From the NCBI GenBank assembly GCA_028686425.1, contig JAQUBZ010000018.1, positions 1 to 45,639 of the forward strand: a stretch of DNA of 45,639 nt, given 5' to 3'. Source of the DNA: Bacteroidales bacterium (GTDB lineage Bacteria; Bacteroidota; Bacteroidia; Bacteroidales; UBA932). A program made the position numbers and the translations under genes. Below the pieces are notes generated by a model that had not been told where the DNA came from, made no database searches, and was given only the letters and a program-made list of their open reading frames with translations. This document shows, in pieces, positions 8,418-17,144 of this stretch; positions within the stretch are counted from its first letter, which is position 1, and the number at the start of each line of letters is the position of its first letter.

Positions 8418-9713
8418 ATGAAAAGAATTGTTTTATGTGCTGCGACAGTTATCATCGCAGCGACTTGTTATATTAATGCAAATGCTCAAGATAAGGAGTG
8501 TTGCAATGATGCCGTCGTTAAAACGGGTATAGAAGTGTTGCGTGATAATAATTTCAAACAATTGGAGGGGAAAAGGATAGGTTTGGTGACCAACCCTACA
8601 GGAATTGACCGTAATCTTGTTTCAACTGTGGATATTCTTCACAATGCCAAAAATGTGAAACTTGTCGCATTATATGGCCCAGAACACGGAGTAAGAGGCG
8701 ATATTCACGCAGGTGCCACTGTTGATGATTATAAAGATCCGGCTACGGGGATTCAGGTTTTTTCAATTTACGGCAAGACTCGCAAACCTACTCCGGAAAT
8801 GCTTAAGGGATTAGATGCAGTCGTTTATGATATTCAGGATAACGGTTGTCGTTCCTATACTTTTATCAGCACTCTCGGATTGTTGATGGAAGCGTGTGCG
8901 GAACAGAATATTGAGGTAATTGTGCTGGATCGTCCGAATCCGCTTGGTGGGCTGAAAGTTGAGGGAAACATCGTCGAACCAGGCTGTTTCTCTTTTGTCA
9001 GTATGTTTGAAATCCCTTATATTTACGGACTTACTGTTGGAGAGCTTGCAATAATGCTCAATGAAGAAGGGATGTTAAAAGGTGAAAGGGGTACAAACAA
9101 TGTTGCTCCAAAATGTAAGTTGACGGTGATTCCGATGGAGGGATGGAAGCGTGATATGGTCTTTGGAGATACCGGTCAGCCTTGGGTGCTACCGTCACCA
9201 CATGTTCCACAGGCCGAAAGTGCCTATTACTATCCTGCTTCAGGGATAATGGGCGAATTCAGCAATTATATGTCGATAGGGGTAGGATATACACTTCCTT
9301 TCCAACTGTTTGCTGCTGAGTGGATTACTGACGCAGAGGCATTTGCAGAGAGATTGAATGATTTGAATCTGCCGGGAGTGAGATTCCGCTCTATTTATTT
9401 CAGGCCGTTTTATGCTGTCGGGGCAGGTAAACAATTGCAGGGAGTGCAATTTTATTTTACGGAGTACAGAAAAGCAGCTATTACAGAGGTGCAGTTTTAT
9501 GTGATGCAGGTTGTTGCGGAGATGTATCCCGAATACGCCGCTTTTGTTTACAATAACAACAGCCGCCTCAGGATGTTTGATATGGTTACAGGTTCGACAT
9601 ATATTCGTGAGAATCTTGCCAAGAGGCATAAATTTGAGGACATAAAGGAATATTGGTACAAAGATGTACCGGAATTTCTTGAAAAATCGAAAAAGTACTA
9701 CCTGTATAAGTAG
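8418..9713 (+). CDS. namZ: Exo-beta-N-acetylmuramidase NamZ family (DUF1343, GH171)
   Basis: DUF1343 proteins include NamZ, which removes terminal MurNAc from the non-reducing ends of peptidoglycan chains. The ATG at 8418 gives 431 residues starting with a clean signal peptide, MKRIVLCAATVIIAATCYI, with a likely cut after ANA. An in-frame TTG upstream at 8379 would bury the signal and is rejected. Family blocks visible are GLVTNPTGID, LYGPEHGVRGDIHAGA (Glu 89 a plausible catalytic residue), DIQDNGCRSYT, VLDRPNPLGG and the late AESAYYYPASGIMGE. It should act in the periplasm or outside the cell. Last gene of the set; a hairpin overlaps its stop codon. Assignment to the family is firm; the exact substrate is inferred. 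Confidence 0.88.
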   Translation: MKRIVLCAATVIIAATCYINANAQDKECCNDAVVKTGIEVLRDNNFKQLEGKRIGLVTNPTGIDRNLVSTVDILHNAKNVKLVALYGPEHGVRGDIHAGATVDDYKDPATGIQVFSIYGKTRKPTPEMLKGLDAVVYDIQDNGCRSYTFISTLGLLMEACAEQNIEVIVLDRPNPLGGLKVEGNIVEPGCFSFVSMFEIPYIYGLTVGELAIMLNEEGMLKGERGTNNVAPKCKLTVIPMEGWKRDMVFGDTGQPWVLPSPHVPQAESAYYYPASGIMGEFSNYMSIGVGYTLPFQLFAAEWITDAEAFAERLNDLNLPGVRFRSIYFRPFYAVGAGKQLQGVQFYFTEYRKAAITEVQFYVMQVVAEMYPEYAAFVYNNNSRLRMFDMVTGSTYIRENLAKRHKFEDIKEYWYKDVPEFLEKSKKYYLYK

Positions 9714-9719
9714 TACTTT
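9692..9719 (-). terminator. Terminator hairpin inside the 3' end of namZ, for the galE-uxs transcript
   Basis: A perfect 10-bp inverted repeat, AAAGTACTAC (9692-9701) with GTAGTACTTT (9710-9719), encloses an 8-nt loop. Read on the minus strand it is followed by a T-rich stretch, so it suits termination of the galE-uxs transcript. It overlaps the namZ stop codon at 9711-9713. A second, weaker 9-bp hairpin (9720-9741) lies right next to it and may help end namZ transcription on the plus strand. Confidence 0.65.
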
Positions 9720-9742
9720 AAGGTATTTGTAAAAATGCCTTG

Positions 9743-10687
9743 TTATTGTCCTGCAATAATTTTCTGAAAATACTCAATGGTTTTGGACAATCCTTCTCTA
9801 AGTTGGATTTTAGGCTCCCAACCGTTGAGTTTTTCTTTTGCAAGGGTAATATCGGGGCGCCTTTGCTTTGGATCGTCTTGAGGTATATCCTTGAAAATCA
9901 ATTTAGATTTGGAGTTTGTCAATTCGATTACAAGGGTTGCAAGTTCCAATATCGTAAATTCCATCGGGTTTCCGATATTGACAGGGCCGGTAAAATCGTT
10001 ACTTGTCCCCATCATTCTGAGCATTCCGTCAATCAAGTCATCAACATATTGGAAACTTCGTGTCTGGCTGCCGTTTCCATATATTGTGATATTTTCATTT
10101 TTCAGAGCCTGAACTATGAAATTTGAGACTACCCTACCGTCATTCATGCTCATTCGTGTCCCATAAGTGTTAAAAATACGGATGAGTTTGATAACTATAT
10201 TATATTGACGGTGGTAATCCATAAATAATGTTTCTGCACATCTTTTCCCCTCATCGTAGCATGAACGCAGTCCGATGGGATTGACATTACCCCAATAACT
10301 TTCCACCTGGGGATGAACAATAGGGTCACCATATACTTCAGAAGTGGAAGCCTGCAATACTTTTGCATTTGTATCCTTAGCCAAGTCCAATACATTTATG
10401 GCTCCCATAACGGATGTTCTTATAGTTTTTAAAGCATCATATTGATAGTGGATGGGCGATGCGGGACACGCAAGATTGTAGATTTCATCAACTTCGGCAT
10501 AATAGGGGATGGTTACATCATGCCTTACCACTTCAAAATTGTGATAGTCGAGGAGATGCTTGATATTATCCCGGCTTCCTGTAAAGAAGTTGTCGAGACA
10601 GATAATATCATTCCCCATACCGAGTAATTTTTCGCAAAGGTGTGAGCCGATGAAACCGGCGCCTCCGGTAATTAGTATTCGTTTCAT
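9743..10687 (-). CDS. uxs: UDP-glucuronate decarboxylase (UDP-xylose synthase)
   Basis: This enzyme converts UDP-GlcA to UDP-xylose with bound NAD+. The 314-residue extended-SDR protein starts with the Rossmann motif [14 protein letters not shown]. It has the UXS hallmarks [40 protein letters not shown], and the catalytic YDEGK in [11 protein letters not shown], followed by [10 protein letters not shown]. Its ATG directly abuts the galE stop codon (10688-10690), so translation is coupled. Its substrate would be made by the Ugd encoded at 31217-32533. Together they predict xylose or glucuronate in the local polysaccharide. Confidence 0.92.
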   Translation of the reverse strand: MKRILITGGAGFIGSHLCEKLLGMGNDIICLDNFFTGSRDNIKHLLDYHNFEVVRHDVTIPYYAEVDEIYNLACPASPIHYQYDALKTIRTSVMGAINVLDLAKDTNAKVLQASTSEVYGDPIVHPQVESYWGNVNPIGLRSCYDEGKRCAETLFMDYHRQYNIVIKLIRIFNTYGTRMSMNDGRVVSNFIVQALKNENITIYGNGSQTRSFQYVDDLIDGMLRMMGTSNDFTGPVNIGNPMEFTILELATLVIELTNSKSKLIFKDIPQDDPKQRRPDITLAKEKLNGWEPKIQLREGLSKTIEYFQKIIAGQ

Positions 10688-11713
10688 CTATTTAATATTT
10701 CTGATGTGTTTTTCCCAATTCCAGGCAGAAACGAGTGTATCTTCCAGAGTTTGTTGTGCTTTCCATCCCAATTCCGTGTTGGCAAAAGTGGGGTCGGCCC
10801 ATACAGCCTCGATGTCTCCGGCCCTGCGACCTGCAATCTTATAGTTGAGTTTAAGTTTGTTGACTTTTTCAAATGTCTTTACAATTTCGAGAGTTGACAC
10901 CCCGCGGCCTGTTCCGATATTGAATATTTCGTATCTTTTTTTACACTTGTCTTCAACCATTCGTTTTACTGCAACTACATGAGCCTTGGCCAAATCGGTT
11001 ACATCTATGTAGTCTCTTATACAAGAACCGTCGGGCGTATTGTAATCATCTCCGAAAATGCTCAGGACAGGGCGGAGGCCTGCTGCTGTCTGAGTGATAT
11101 ATGGCACCAGATTATTGGGCACGCCACGGGGCAACTCTCCAATCAGTGATGACGGATGTGCTCCAATCGGATTGAAATATCTCAAGGCAATTCCTTTTAT
11201 TCCATCGTATGCAGCGATACTGTCTCTTATTATATCTTCACTTATCTGCTTGGTATTTCCATACGGAGATGCAGCTTCTCGCCTTGGGGTCTGTTCGGTG
11301 GCAGGCAGCACTTCCGGCTGCCCATAAACAGTGCATGATGAAGAAAATACGAGATTTTCAACTTTATACTGTCTCATTAAATCAAGAATGTTGATAAGAG
11401 AACCGATATTGTTTCCATAATACAAGAGAGGCTCTGATACAGATTCGCCTACTGCTTTGGATGCGGCAAAATGTATAATTGAGCTGAATTTGTACTTTTT
11501 GAAAATATTTTCCAATTGAGATTTGTCTCGACAATCCACTTGTTCAAAAGGGACTTGTGTACCTGTTATCTGTTCAATTCCTTCAACCGAACTTTTTTCG
11601 GAATTGGATAAGTTGTCAACGATAATCACTTGATACCCTGCTTCAATGAGCTCAACGCATGTATGAGACCCTATGTAACCGGAACCACCGGTTACAAGTA
11701 CAATTTTATTCAT
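10688..11713 (-). CDS. galE: UDP-glucose 4-epimerase
   Basis: GalE interconverts UDP-Glc and UDP-Gal. The 341-residue protein has the NAD-binding GGSGYIGSHT, HFAASKAVGESV, the SSSCTVYG motif, the catalytic YxxxK in SPYGNTKQISED, RYFNPIGAHPSS, and the C-terminal RRAGDIEAVWADP, all typical for GalE. Length is normal. It is the first gene of a two-gene minus-strand unit with uxs, zero bases apart. The divergent neighbour is the EEP-family gene; the 64-bp gap holds a 16-bp palindrome. It probably feeds the exopolysaccharide glycosyltransferases as well as central metabolism. Confidence 0.94.
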   Translation of the reverse strand: MNKIVLVTGGSGYIGSHTCVELIEAGYQVIIVDNLSNSEKSSVEGIEQITGTQVPFEQVDCRDKSQLENIFKKYKFSSIIHFAASKAVGESVSEPLLYYGNNIGSLINILDLMRQYKVENLVFSSSCTVYGQPEVLPATEQTPRREAASPYGNTKQISEDIIRDSIAAYDGIKGIALRYFNPIGAHPSSLIGELPRGVPNNLVPYITQTAAGLRPVLSIFGDDYNTPDGSCIRDYIDVTDLAKAHVVAVKRMVEDKCKKRYEIFNIGTGRGVSTLEIVKTFEKVNKLKLNYKIAGRRAGDIEAVWADPTFANTELGWKAQQTLEDTLVSAWNWEKHIRNIK

Positions 11714-11728
11714 ATAAATTATATCTTA

Positions 11729-11744
11729 ACGCAATTAATTGCGT
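11729..11744. repeat. 16-bp perfect palindrome between divergent galE and EEP genes
   Basis: ACGCAATTAATTGCGT is its own reverse complement. A second, overlapping 12-bp palindrome, CGTAAATTTACG, follows at 11742-11753. Both lie in the 64-bp gap between the galE ATG and the EEP ATG. They could be an operator for divergent promoters, but A/T-rich palindromes also occur by chance in such gaps. Confidence 0.45.
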
Positions 11745-11777
11745 AAATTTACGAAAAAATATGAAAACATATTGATT

Positions 11778-12839
11778 ATGTGCAATAATAAACGTAAAAA
11801 AAGTTATTTTTGGTGGGGCGTCATAACCTTTTTGTTGCTGCTGTGCTCTATCGCCGGAGCTTTGGCGAAATATATCAATCCGATAGATAGTGTCATTTGT
11901 CACTATTTCGGACTTGGTTTGCCTATTATACTGATTTTGGATGTGGTTATAATCATTATATGGATAATACTCCGAAAACCGGGGGCAGCAATATGTCCGT
12001 TAATAGCCATTTTAATCAATTTCGGATTTATTTATAATATGTTCGGATTTGATTCCGTCAATGAGACTCCGAAAGATTTGAGAGTTGCCACATATAATGT
12101 TCACGGATTTTACGGAGCGAGTACGGAGAGTGCATATCGTGTATCAAGTTTGCTCTCTGAGGCAAAAGTGGATATTGTAAGTATGCAGGAATATGAGGCC
12201 GGTAATGACTCAATTGTCAATAGCTGCTTCAATTTTTTTACTTATGGGATTAGAGAGGGAGAACATGCCATTTACAGTAAGTATCCCATAATAAGACATT
12301 ACTATTCCAAATTTGAAGGGAGCGGATTCAGTTATTTATGGGCTGATATAGACTGCTACGATACGGTTTTGAGAGTAATTTCCGCCCATTTACAGACAAC
12401 AGGGGTTACTTCTTCCATTTCCGACTATCAAAAATACGGCAGCTCGGTATTGCAGTGGATAAACAACAATTTTGCTTATAATGTTCAGGTGAGGACACTT
12501 CAGATGCAGAAGATTTTGAGTATTGCCGATACAACAAAGATACCGTTGTTAGTGTGTATGGACATGAACGACACACCCGCATCTTATATTTACAAGTCAT
12601 TGAAAAAAGAGATGAATGATGACTTTACAAGCTGCGGAACAGGATATGCTTCAACTTATTATGGTGCCAAGAATATGATGAGGATAGATTACATATTCTT
12701 CAGTCGGGATTTTATCGGGTTGAGAAGGAACACATCTTCTGTCAGATGCAGCGACCACAAGGCAGTTATTTTGGATCTGAAGATGGAAAAGCAGGAGAAT
12801 CGGGAGAGTCAGGAACAGGCTGCTCTTTTGGTACCGTAA
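11778..12839 (+). CDS. Membrane-anchored endonuclease/exonuclease/phosphatase (EEP) family protein
   Basis: From the ATG at 11778 the protein has 353 residues; an upstream in-frame TTG at 11739 lies inside the palindrome and is less likely. Three membrane segments fill about residues 10-100. An EEP-fold domain follows with its usual signatures: RVATYNVHGFY, DIVSMQEYE with the metal-binding Glu, a central HLQTTG, VCMDMND, and the terminal CSDHKAVIL with the catalytic Asp-His. Family members cleave phosphodiester bonds in nucleic acids, lipids or sugars, so the substrate cannot be told. The catalytic domain probably faces the periplasm. Its last 74 bp overlap the 3' end of the convergent REC-HK gene. 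It looks like a single-gene unit. Confidence 0.83.
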   Translation: MCNNKRKKSYFWWGVITFLLLLCSIAGALAKYINPIDSVICHYFGLGLPIILILDVVIIIIWIILRKPGAAICPLIAILINFGFIYNMFGFDSVNETPKDLRVATYNVHGFYGASTESAYRVSSLLSEAKVDIVSMQEYEAGNDSIVNSCFNFFTYGIREGEHAIYSKYPIIRHYYSKFEGSGFSYLWADIDCYDTVLRVISAHLQTTGVTSSISDYQKYGSSVLQWINNNFAYNVQVRTLQMQKILSIADTTKIPLLVCMDMNDTPASYIYKSLKKEMNDDFTSCGTGYASTYYGAKNMMRIDYIFFSRDFIGLRRNTSSVRCSDHKAVILDLKMEKQENRESQEQAALLVP

Positions 12840-13953
12840 AGAAGAAAGTGGATCCGTCTCCCTCTTTTGAAGTGAAACCTATTTCTCCTCTGTTTTTGGC
12901 AATAAATTCTCTGCAAATTACAAGGCCAAGCCCCGAACCCTCTTCATTACGTACACCATAAGTTGTGTGATTTGAGTCATTGTCGAATATCTTGGATTGG
13001 TCTTCCTCCTTGATGCCTCTGCCGAAATCGCGGACACTTACAAGGGCGAAATCACCTCTGTCTTCAATAGTAACAATAACTCTGCTGCCATCCTGACTAT
13101 ATTTGATGGCATTATTGATGAGGTTACGCAGGACAGTCTTAATCATGTCTATATCTATCGTAACTTCAATCGAAGCAGGAGCCTCTATGGAAATATTAAT
13201 CTTTCTTATTGCAGAAATTGTTGAGTATAAGTCTGTTATAGAGTGCGCAAGTTCGGAAATATTGAATTTCTGAAAAACGGGAATCAGAATACCTCTCTGC
13301 CATTTAGCCCACTTGAGAAGATTGTCAAGCATTTCGAACATCTCTTCTGCCGTCTGATTGGCCATATTGATAATCTCAAACATCTCTTTGCCGATTTCTG
13401 CTTCTTGTATTCCGGTCAGAATATTGAGGGACATTTTCAGGATTCCCATAGGAGAACGGAGGTCGTGAGCAATCAGCGAATAGAATTTGTCTCGTTCATT
13501 AATCAGATGCTTCAACTCTTCATTCTGCTTAATCAACTTTCTCTTTGCACCAATGAGGGATATATGGTGAGATATACGAGTAATGAGTTCGTCTTTGTTG
13601 AAAGGTTTTGTGACATAGTCGTCGGCACCTATTTTGAATCCTTTGACTATATCTTCAATGCTGTTGAGAGCAGACAAAAACAAAATAGGAATATCCTTAT
13701 ATTTATCATTGGATTTGAGCTTTTCCGCAACGTCATATCCGCTTATGTCAGGCATCATGATGTCGAGCAATATCAAATCCGGGTTTTCCTGTTCGACTTT
13801 GAGCAAGGCTTCATTGCCTGAGTTGGCTGTTGTGAGCCGGTACATGCTTTTACCGAGCATTATGACCAAAAGTTGGACATTAAAAACATTATCGTCAACA
13901 ATAAGGATTTTGTAATCCGCAGGATTGATATCAATATTCATCTTATTTTCCAT
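12766..13953 (-). CDS. REC-histidine kinase (receiver domain followed by HisKA-HATPase)
   Basis: This 395-residue soluble protein has a receiver domain first (about 14-130: ILIVDDN, phospho-acceptor Asp 64 in LLDIMMPD, LSAL, KPF). A short coiled coil and a kinase core follow: HisKA with His 163 in LIAHDLRSPMG, an N-box LRNLINNAIKYS, DFGRGI, and GSGLGLVICREF. There is no sensor or membrane segment, so it takes its signal from an upstream kinase or partner and may pass phosphate on. It is the last gene of the minus-strand exopolysaccharide run, 2 bp after the GT2 at 13956-15131. Its roughly 20-residue Pro/Ser-rich tail is antisense to the end of the EEP gene. No DNA-binding output is present. 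Confidence 0.9.
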   Translation of the reverse strand: MENKMNIDINPADYKILIVDDNVFNVQLLVIMLGKSMYRLTTANSGNEALLKVEQENPDLILLDIMMPDISGYDVAEKLKSNDKYKDIPILFLSALNSIEDIVKGFKIGADDYVTKPFNKDELITRISHHISLIGAKRKLIKQNEELKHLINERDKFYSLIAHDLRSPMGILKMSLNILTGIQEAEIGKEMFEIINMANQTAEEMFEMLDNLLKWAKWQRGILIPVFQKFNISELAHSITDLYSTISAIRKINISIEAPASIEVTIDIDMIKTVLRNLINNAIKYSQDGSRVIVTIEDRGDFALVSVRDFGRGIKEEDQSKIFDNDSNHTTYGVRNEEGSGLGLVICREFIAKNRGEIGFTSKEGDGSTFFFTVPKEQPVPDSPDSPAFPSSDPK

Positions 13954-13955
13954 GG

Positions 13956-15131
13956 TCAGTTGCGTTTAGCTTTTTCCCAAGTGCCTCTGCCTTTGTTTTT
14001 GCACAAATAACCGATACCCTTGAATACATTAATATTCATAAACACAAAATAATAGGATATATAGAGCAATTTGCTTTTTATACCCTTCAGGGCTCCGTAA
14101 TATCCGAGCAAAGCGGACAAATAAAACAACACTTGCAGCGCAAATATAGTAAAATAAAGAACACTATGCGGTTCAAATATACAAAGAATGATGTTTAAGG
14201 GGAATAAAAGGAACAGAAAGAGTGGAGTAACCGACCATCTCAGCACCCTGTGAGATGTGTATTGCCAGCTTAAAGTACCATATCTGAAAATATTCAGCAG
14301 TGGTTTGAGCCTGATGATCGACTGCAATCCGCCCGCTGCTATTCTTACCTTTCTCTTTCCTTCCTCTTTCATGCCTGCAGATGCTTCCTCAATGGCGTAT
14401 GCATCTTTACAGTAGGCGATGACATGCCCGTTCATGGCTATTTTCATAGATAGCACAAAATCATCAAGCAAAGTGTCGTCAGGGAGTGGTTCAAACAACT
14501 CTCTTCTAAGTGCAAATAACTCTCCGGCCGCACCTACTGCCGAGTAGAGCCGATAATCCAATTCTTTCAGTTTGGACTCGTATTTCCAATAAATACCTTC
14601 AGTAGAACTTGCCTCGTCTGCTTTGTTTCCTACAACCCTTTTTTCTCCGGCGACACATCCCACTTTTTTGTTTTCAAACATCCTTACAATTTCCAGAACG
14701 GACTCTTTGTTAAGCATGGTGTTTGCATCAGTGAACACAACAATTGGAGAGGTTACAAATGACATGGCTCTTGTCACGGCTGCCGATTTTCCCATCCGCT
14801 CGGGCTTAAAATAAAGGATTACGTCTTTATATCCGGATAGCAATTCATTGGTGTTGTCATTGGAGCCGTCTGTAACCCATGTGATTTTTAGTTTATGGGA
14901 AGGATACGTCAATTGAAGGCAGTTGTTCATTTTTTGTTCAATTACATCCTGTTCGTTGTAGGCGGCAATCAACAAAGTCACTTCAGGCAGCTCTTCAGGC
15001 AATTCAAATGTTATTCGGTGGTGGAATAACTCCTTGATTTTTACAAGAACATATAAAATCACCCCATAACCTAAATAGGTGTAGAATACAATGAAGGCAA
15101 ATATCCAGAATATGATGGCAGCGGCATTCAT
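13956..15131 (-). CDS. Membrane-embedded glycosyltransferase family 2
   Basis: This 391-residue GT2 resembles synthase-type enzymes with membrane segments at both ends (about 5-27, and three or four after residue 300). Motifs: TLLIAAYNEQD, WVTDGSNDNT, FTDANT as the DxD-like site, AAGELFALRRE, LLDDFVLSM as the acidic base region, and KRKVRIAAGG in the place of the QxxRW motif of processive enzymes. It should act at the cytoplasmic face of the inner membrane on a lipid-linked acceptor. Its start overlaps the stop of the upstream GT2 by 4 bp (ATGA), which shows tight coupling in the exopolysaccharide operon. The sugar is not predictable. Confidence 0.87.
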   Translation of the reverse strand: MNAAAIIFWIFAFIVFYTYLGYGVILYVLVKIKELFHHRITFELPEELPEVTLLIAAYNEQDVIEQKMNNCLQLTYPSHKLKITWVTDGSNDNTNELLSGYKDVILYFKPERMGKSAAVTRAMSFVTSPIVVFTDANTMLNKESVLEIVRMFENKKVGCVAGEKRVVGNKADEASSTEGIYWKYESKLKELDYRLYSAVGAAGELFALRRELFEPLPDDTLLDDFVLSMKIAMNGHVIAYCKDAYAIEEASAGMKEEGKRKVRIAAGGLQSIIRLKPLLNIFRYGTLSWQYTSHRVLRWSVTPLFLFLLFPLNIILCIFEPHSVLYFTIFALQVLFYLSALLGYYGALKGIKSKLLYISYYFVFMNINVFKGIGYLCKNKGRGTWEKAKRN

Positions 15132-15982
15132 TTTTTTTCTATTAAATTAGAATCTTCATCTTCATATTTTGTCTTTTTTGAGAAGATTGAAAAAAAGTTG
15201 AAAAAGGCCAGCTTCGCCCTCTTTTTGAAACTATTGAAAAATGATCCGTCAGCTCCTACTGTCCCATAACCTGTCACAGCACGGGCTTTTCTTGTCCGCA
15301 CGAATTTGATTTTTCCGTATTTTTTGAGGTCAAAGGCCATGGAACCGTCTTCTCCTCTGATGATTTCGACACGGTATCTCTCCTTTCTCCCATATTCGAT
15401 ATTATAGGCAAAAACAAGTCCTCTCACACTTAATTCGGGACGTTTGAAAGATTGCAGAAACAGGAAAATATCCCTGAAAAGTTCGTAAAATTTGAGCCCG
15501 ATCCAAGAGTGATCCTTGTCGGGGATGTAGCTCCAAAGTGACGAGACGGCTACGACCGAAGGCTTTTTAAGGGCATCGACCATAATTTCCACATATTTGG
15601 GAGGGTACATCGTATCTGAATCTATGCAGATATAATATTTTCCTTTTGCATGCTCAAGCCCGCATCTTCTTGCATATCCGCAACTGTGTTGGTATTCGGT
15701 GTATAGCGGTACTTGCAAATCCTTGAATATCTGTGCTGTTTTGTCTTTAGAGTCATTATCGACACCGATGATTTCTACCGGATATTTGCACTGCATGTCA
15801 CTTAAAGACCAAAGATTGGCGAGCAGATGTTGCTCTTCGTTGTACCCTATGACAACAACCGACACTAAAGGATTATCGCTTTGCAGTCCTCTTATTCTCT
15901 CTCTGACAGAGTCAATCAACTCCGTATCAGTGGAATCGTAGGGCTTGTTATAAACAGACAAATACTTCTTGTACCAGGTCAT
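15128..15982 (-). CDS. Glycosyltransferase family 2
   Basis: This 284-residue cytoplasmic GT-A protein has VSVVVIGYNEEQ at the first strand, IIGVDNDSKDKT, the DxD-type ICIDSDTMYPP around residue 117, and RGEDGSM near the acceptor side. It has a short Lys-rich C-terminus and no clear membrane segment; a PGL-type nucleotide-sugar donor is typical for the family. It overlaps the following GT2 by 4 bp and lies 1 bp after the GT4 stop. It is probably one of the transferases that extends the repeat unit. Confidence 0.87.
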   Translation of the reverse strand: MTWYKKYLSVYNKPYDSTDTELIDSVRERIRGLQSDNPLVSVVVIGYNEEQHLLANLWSLSDMQCKYPVEIIGVDNDSKDKTAQIFKDLQVPLYTEYQHSCGYARRCGLEHAKGKYYICIDSDTMYPPKYVEIMVDALKKPSVVAVSSLWSYIPDKDHSWIGLKFYELFRDIFLFLQSFKRPELSVRGLVFAYNIEYGRKERYRVEIIRGEDGSMAFDLKKYGKIKFVRTRKARAVTGYGTVGADGSFFNSFKKRAKLAFFNFFSIFSKKTKYEDEDSNLIEKK

Positions 15983-15983
15983 A

Positions 15984-17144
15984 TTATTCCTCCTTAAGAC
16001 ATTCGTTAATAAGTTTCTTCCATTGTAAAGCTATATTATCCATATCAAAACGTTGAACATTGACTATGGCTTTTTTACCCATTTCTTTGCGAATATAGTC
16101 ATTTTCAATGAGATAACAAATTTTATCGGCTAAATCGTCAATATTTCCGTTTTTGACTATGAGGCCATCCTCCCCATTTCTGATTATATCTTTAGGTCCG
16201 CACGGACAGTCAAATGAAACAGGAGGTACCCCGCAACTCATTGCTTCGGTGATAACCATTCCGAATCCTTCGTATCTTGAAGAGAGGACAAAAATGGAAC
16301 TTTCGCAATATTTTCCGATAATATCGGATGTGGAAGGTTCCAAAATACAGCTTTCGGATATTCCGAGTCGGTCCACCTGTGCCTGAAGCTCTTCTCTGTT
16401 GCCTCCCCCATATATTTTAAGCACCCATTCCGGATGTCTCCGATTTACGATTTCCCATGCGGGGACAAGTCGGTCAAATCCTTTCTGGTAGGTATATCTT
16501 CCAACGGCAATCACTTGTTTGGAGTTGCAGTCGGAAAAGCGGTCAGTGGTGAAAGAAAGCGGATTATAGATTACCTCCACGTTGTCCAATTCGTGCCAGC
16601 ACTCTTTATCTTCGTATGTGAGAACGATAAATCTTTTTAACTTATGTAATTGTCTTACAAGCTGTTTCATCCAGAAAAATTTAACAGTCTTTTGGATAAA
16701 ACATGGCAGTTTGTTGTCTGAAAAATCTCTGTAATTGGATTTATTGAAATGAATTTCGCCAATCTTTACACTTCCGTCTTTCATCTTGTTGATGAAATTG
16801 ATTTCCCGCCTCAGCGTGGAAATTGTGATGTCGGGCTTAATACGGCACAGACATTCGTTCAGCTTCTTTTTGTACTGACGTTGCTTCCACAGATATTTAA
16901 GGGCTCTCTTGTAAACAGGTTGCCCGTACAAACTCTCAAAATTGATGTCAAGCTGGTGAATCTGTACGGCGGGGTTGAGAGGGTATGATGGCTCTTTCCC
17001 TTTGCCGTCTGTCAGTATGATGTGCACCTTGTATCCAAAATGCTCCGTAAAATAATTGGCTTTCAGAATTACCACTCTTTCCATTCCGCTCGGATAGTAC
17101 AGGGCAGGGATAATATATGCTACGGATATGTTGTTATTTTCCAT
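15984..17144 (-). CDS. Glycosyltransferase family 4 (GT-B fold)
   Basis: The ATG at 17142-17144 gives 386 residues. The longer reading from 17171 starts at TTG and would overlap the upstream gene more, so it was rejected. The N-terminal half has IIPALYYPSGMERV, the glycine-containing loop for the acceptor side. The C-terminal Rossmann half carries VGRYTYQKGFDRLV and the donor-binding SSRYEGFGMVITEAMSCGVPPVSFDCPCGP, with the EX7E pattern of retaining GT4 enzymes. It is cytoplasmic. It overlaps the upstream glycosyltransferase gene by 11 bp and lies 1 bp before the next GT2. A role in repeat-unit assembly is likely. Confidence 0.9.
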   Translation of the reverse strand: MENNNISVAYIIPALYYPSGMERVVILKANYFTEHFGYKVHIILTDGKGKEPSYPLNPAVQIHQLDINFESLYGQPVYKRALKYLWKQRQYKKKLNECLCRIKPDITISTLRREINFINKMKDGSVKIGEIHFNKSNYRDFSDNKLPCFIQKTVKFFWMKQLVRQLHKLKRFIVLTYEDKECWHELDNVEVIYNPLSFTTDRFSDCNSKQVIAVGRYTYQKGFDRLVPAWEIVNRRHPEWVLKIYGGGNREELQAQVDRLGISESCILEPSTSDIIGKYCESSIFVLSSRYEGFGMVITEAMSCGVPPVSFDCPCGPKDIIRNGEDGLIVKNGNIDDLADKICYLIENDYIRKEMGKKAIVNVQRFDMDNIALQWKKLINECLKEE

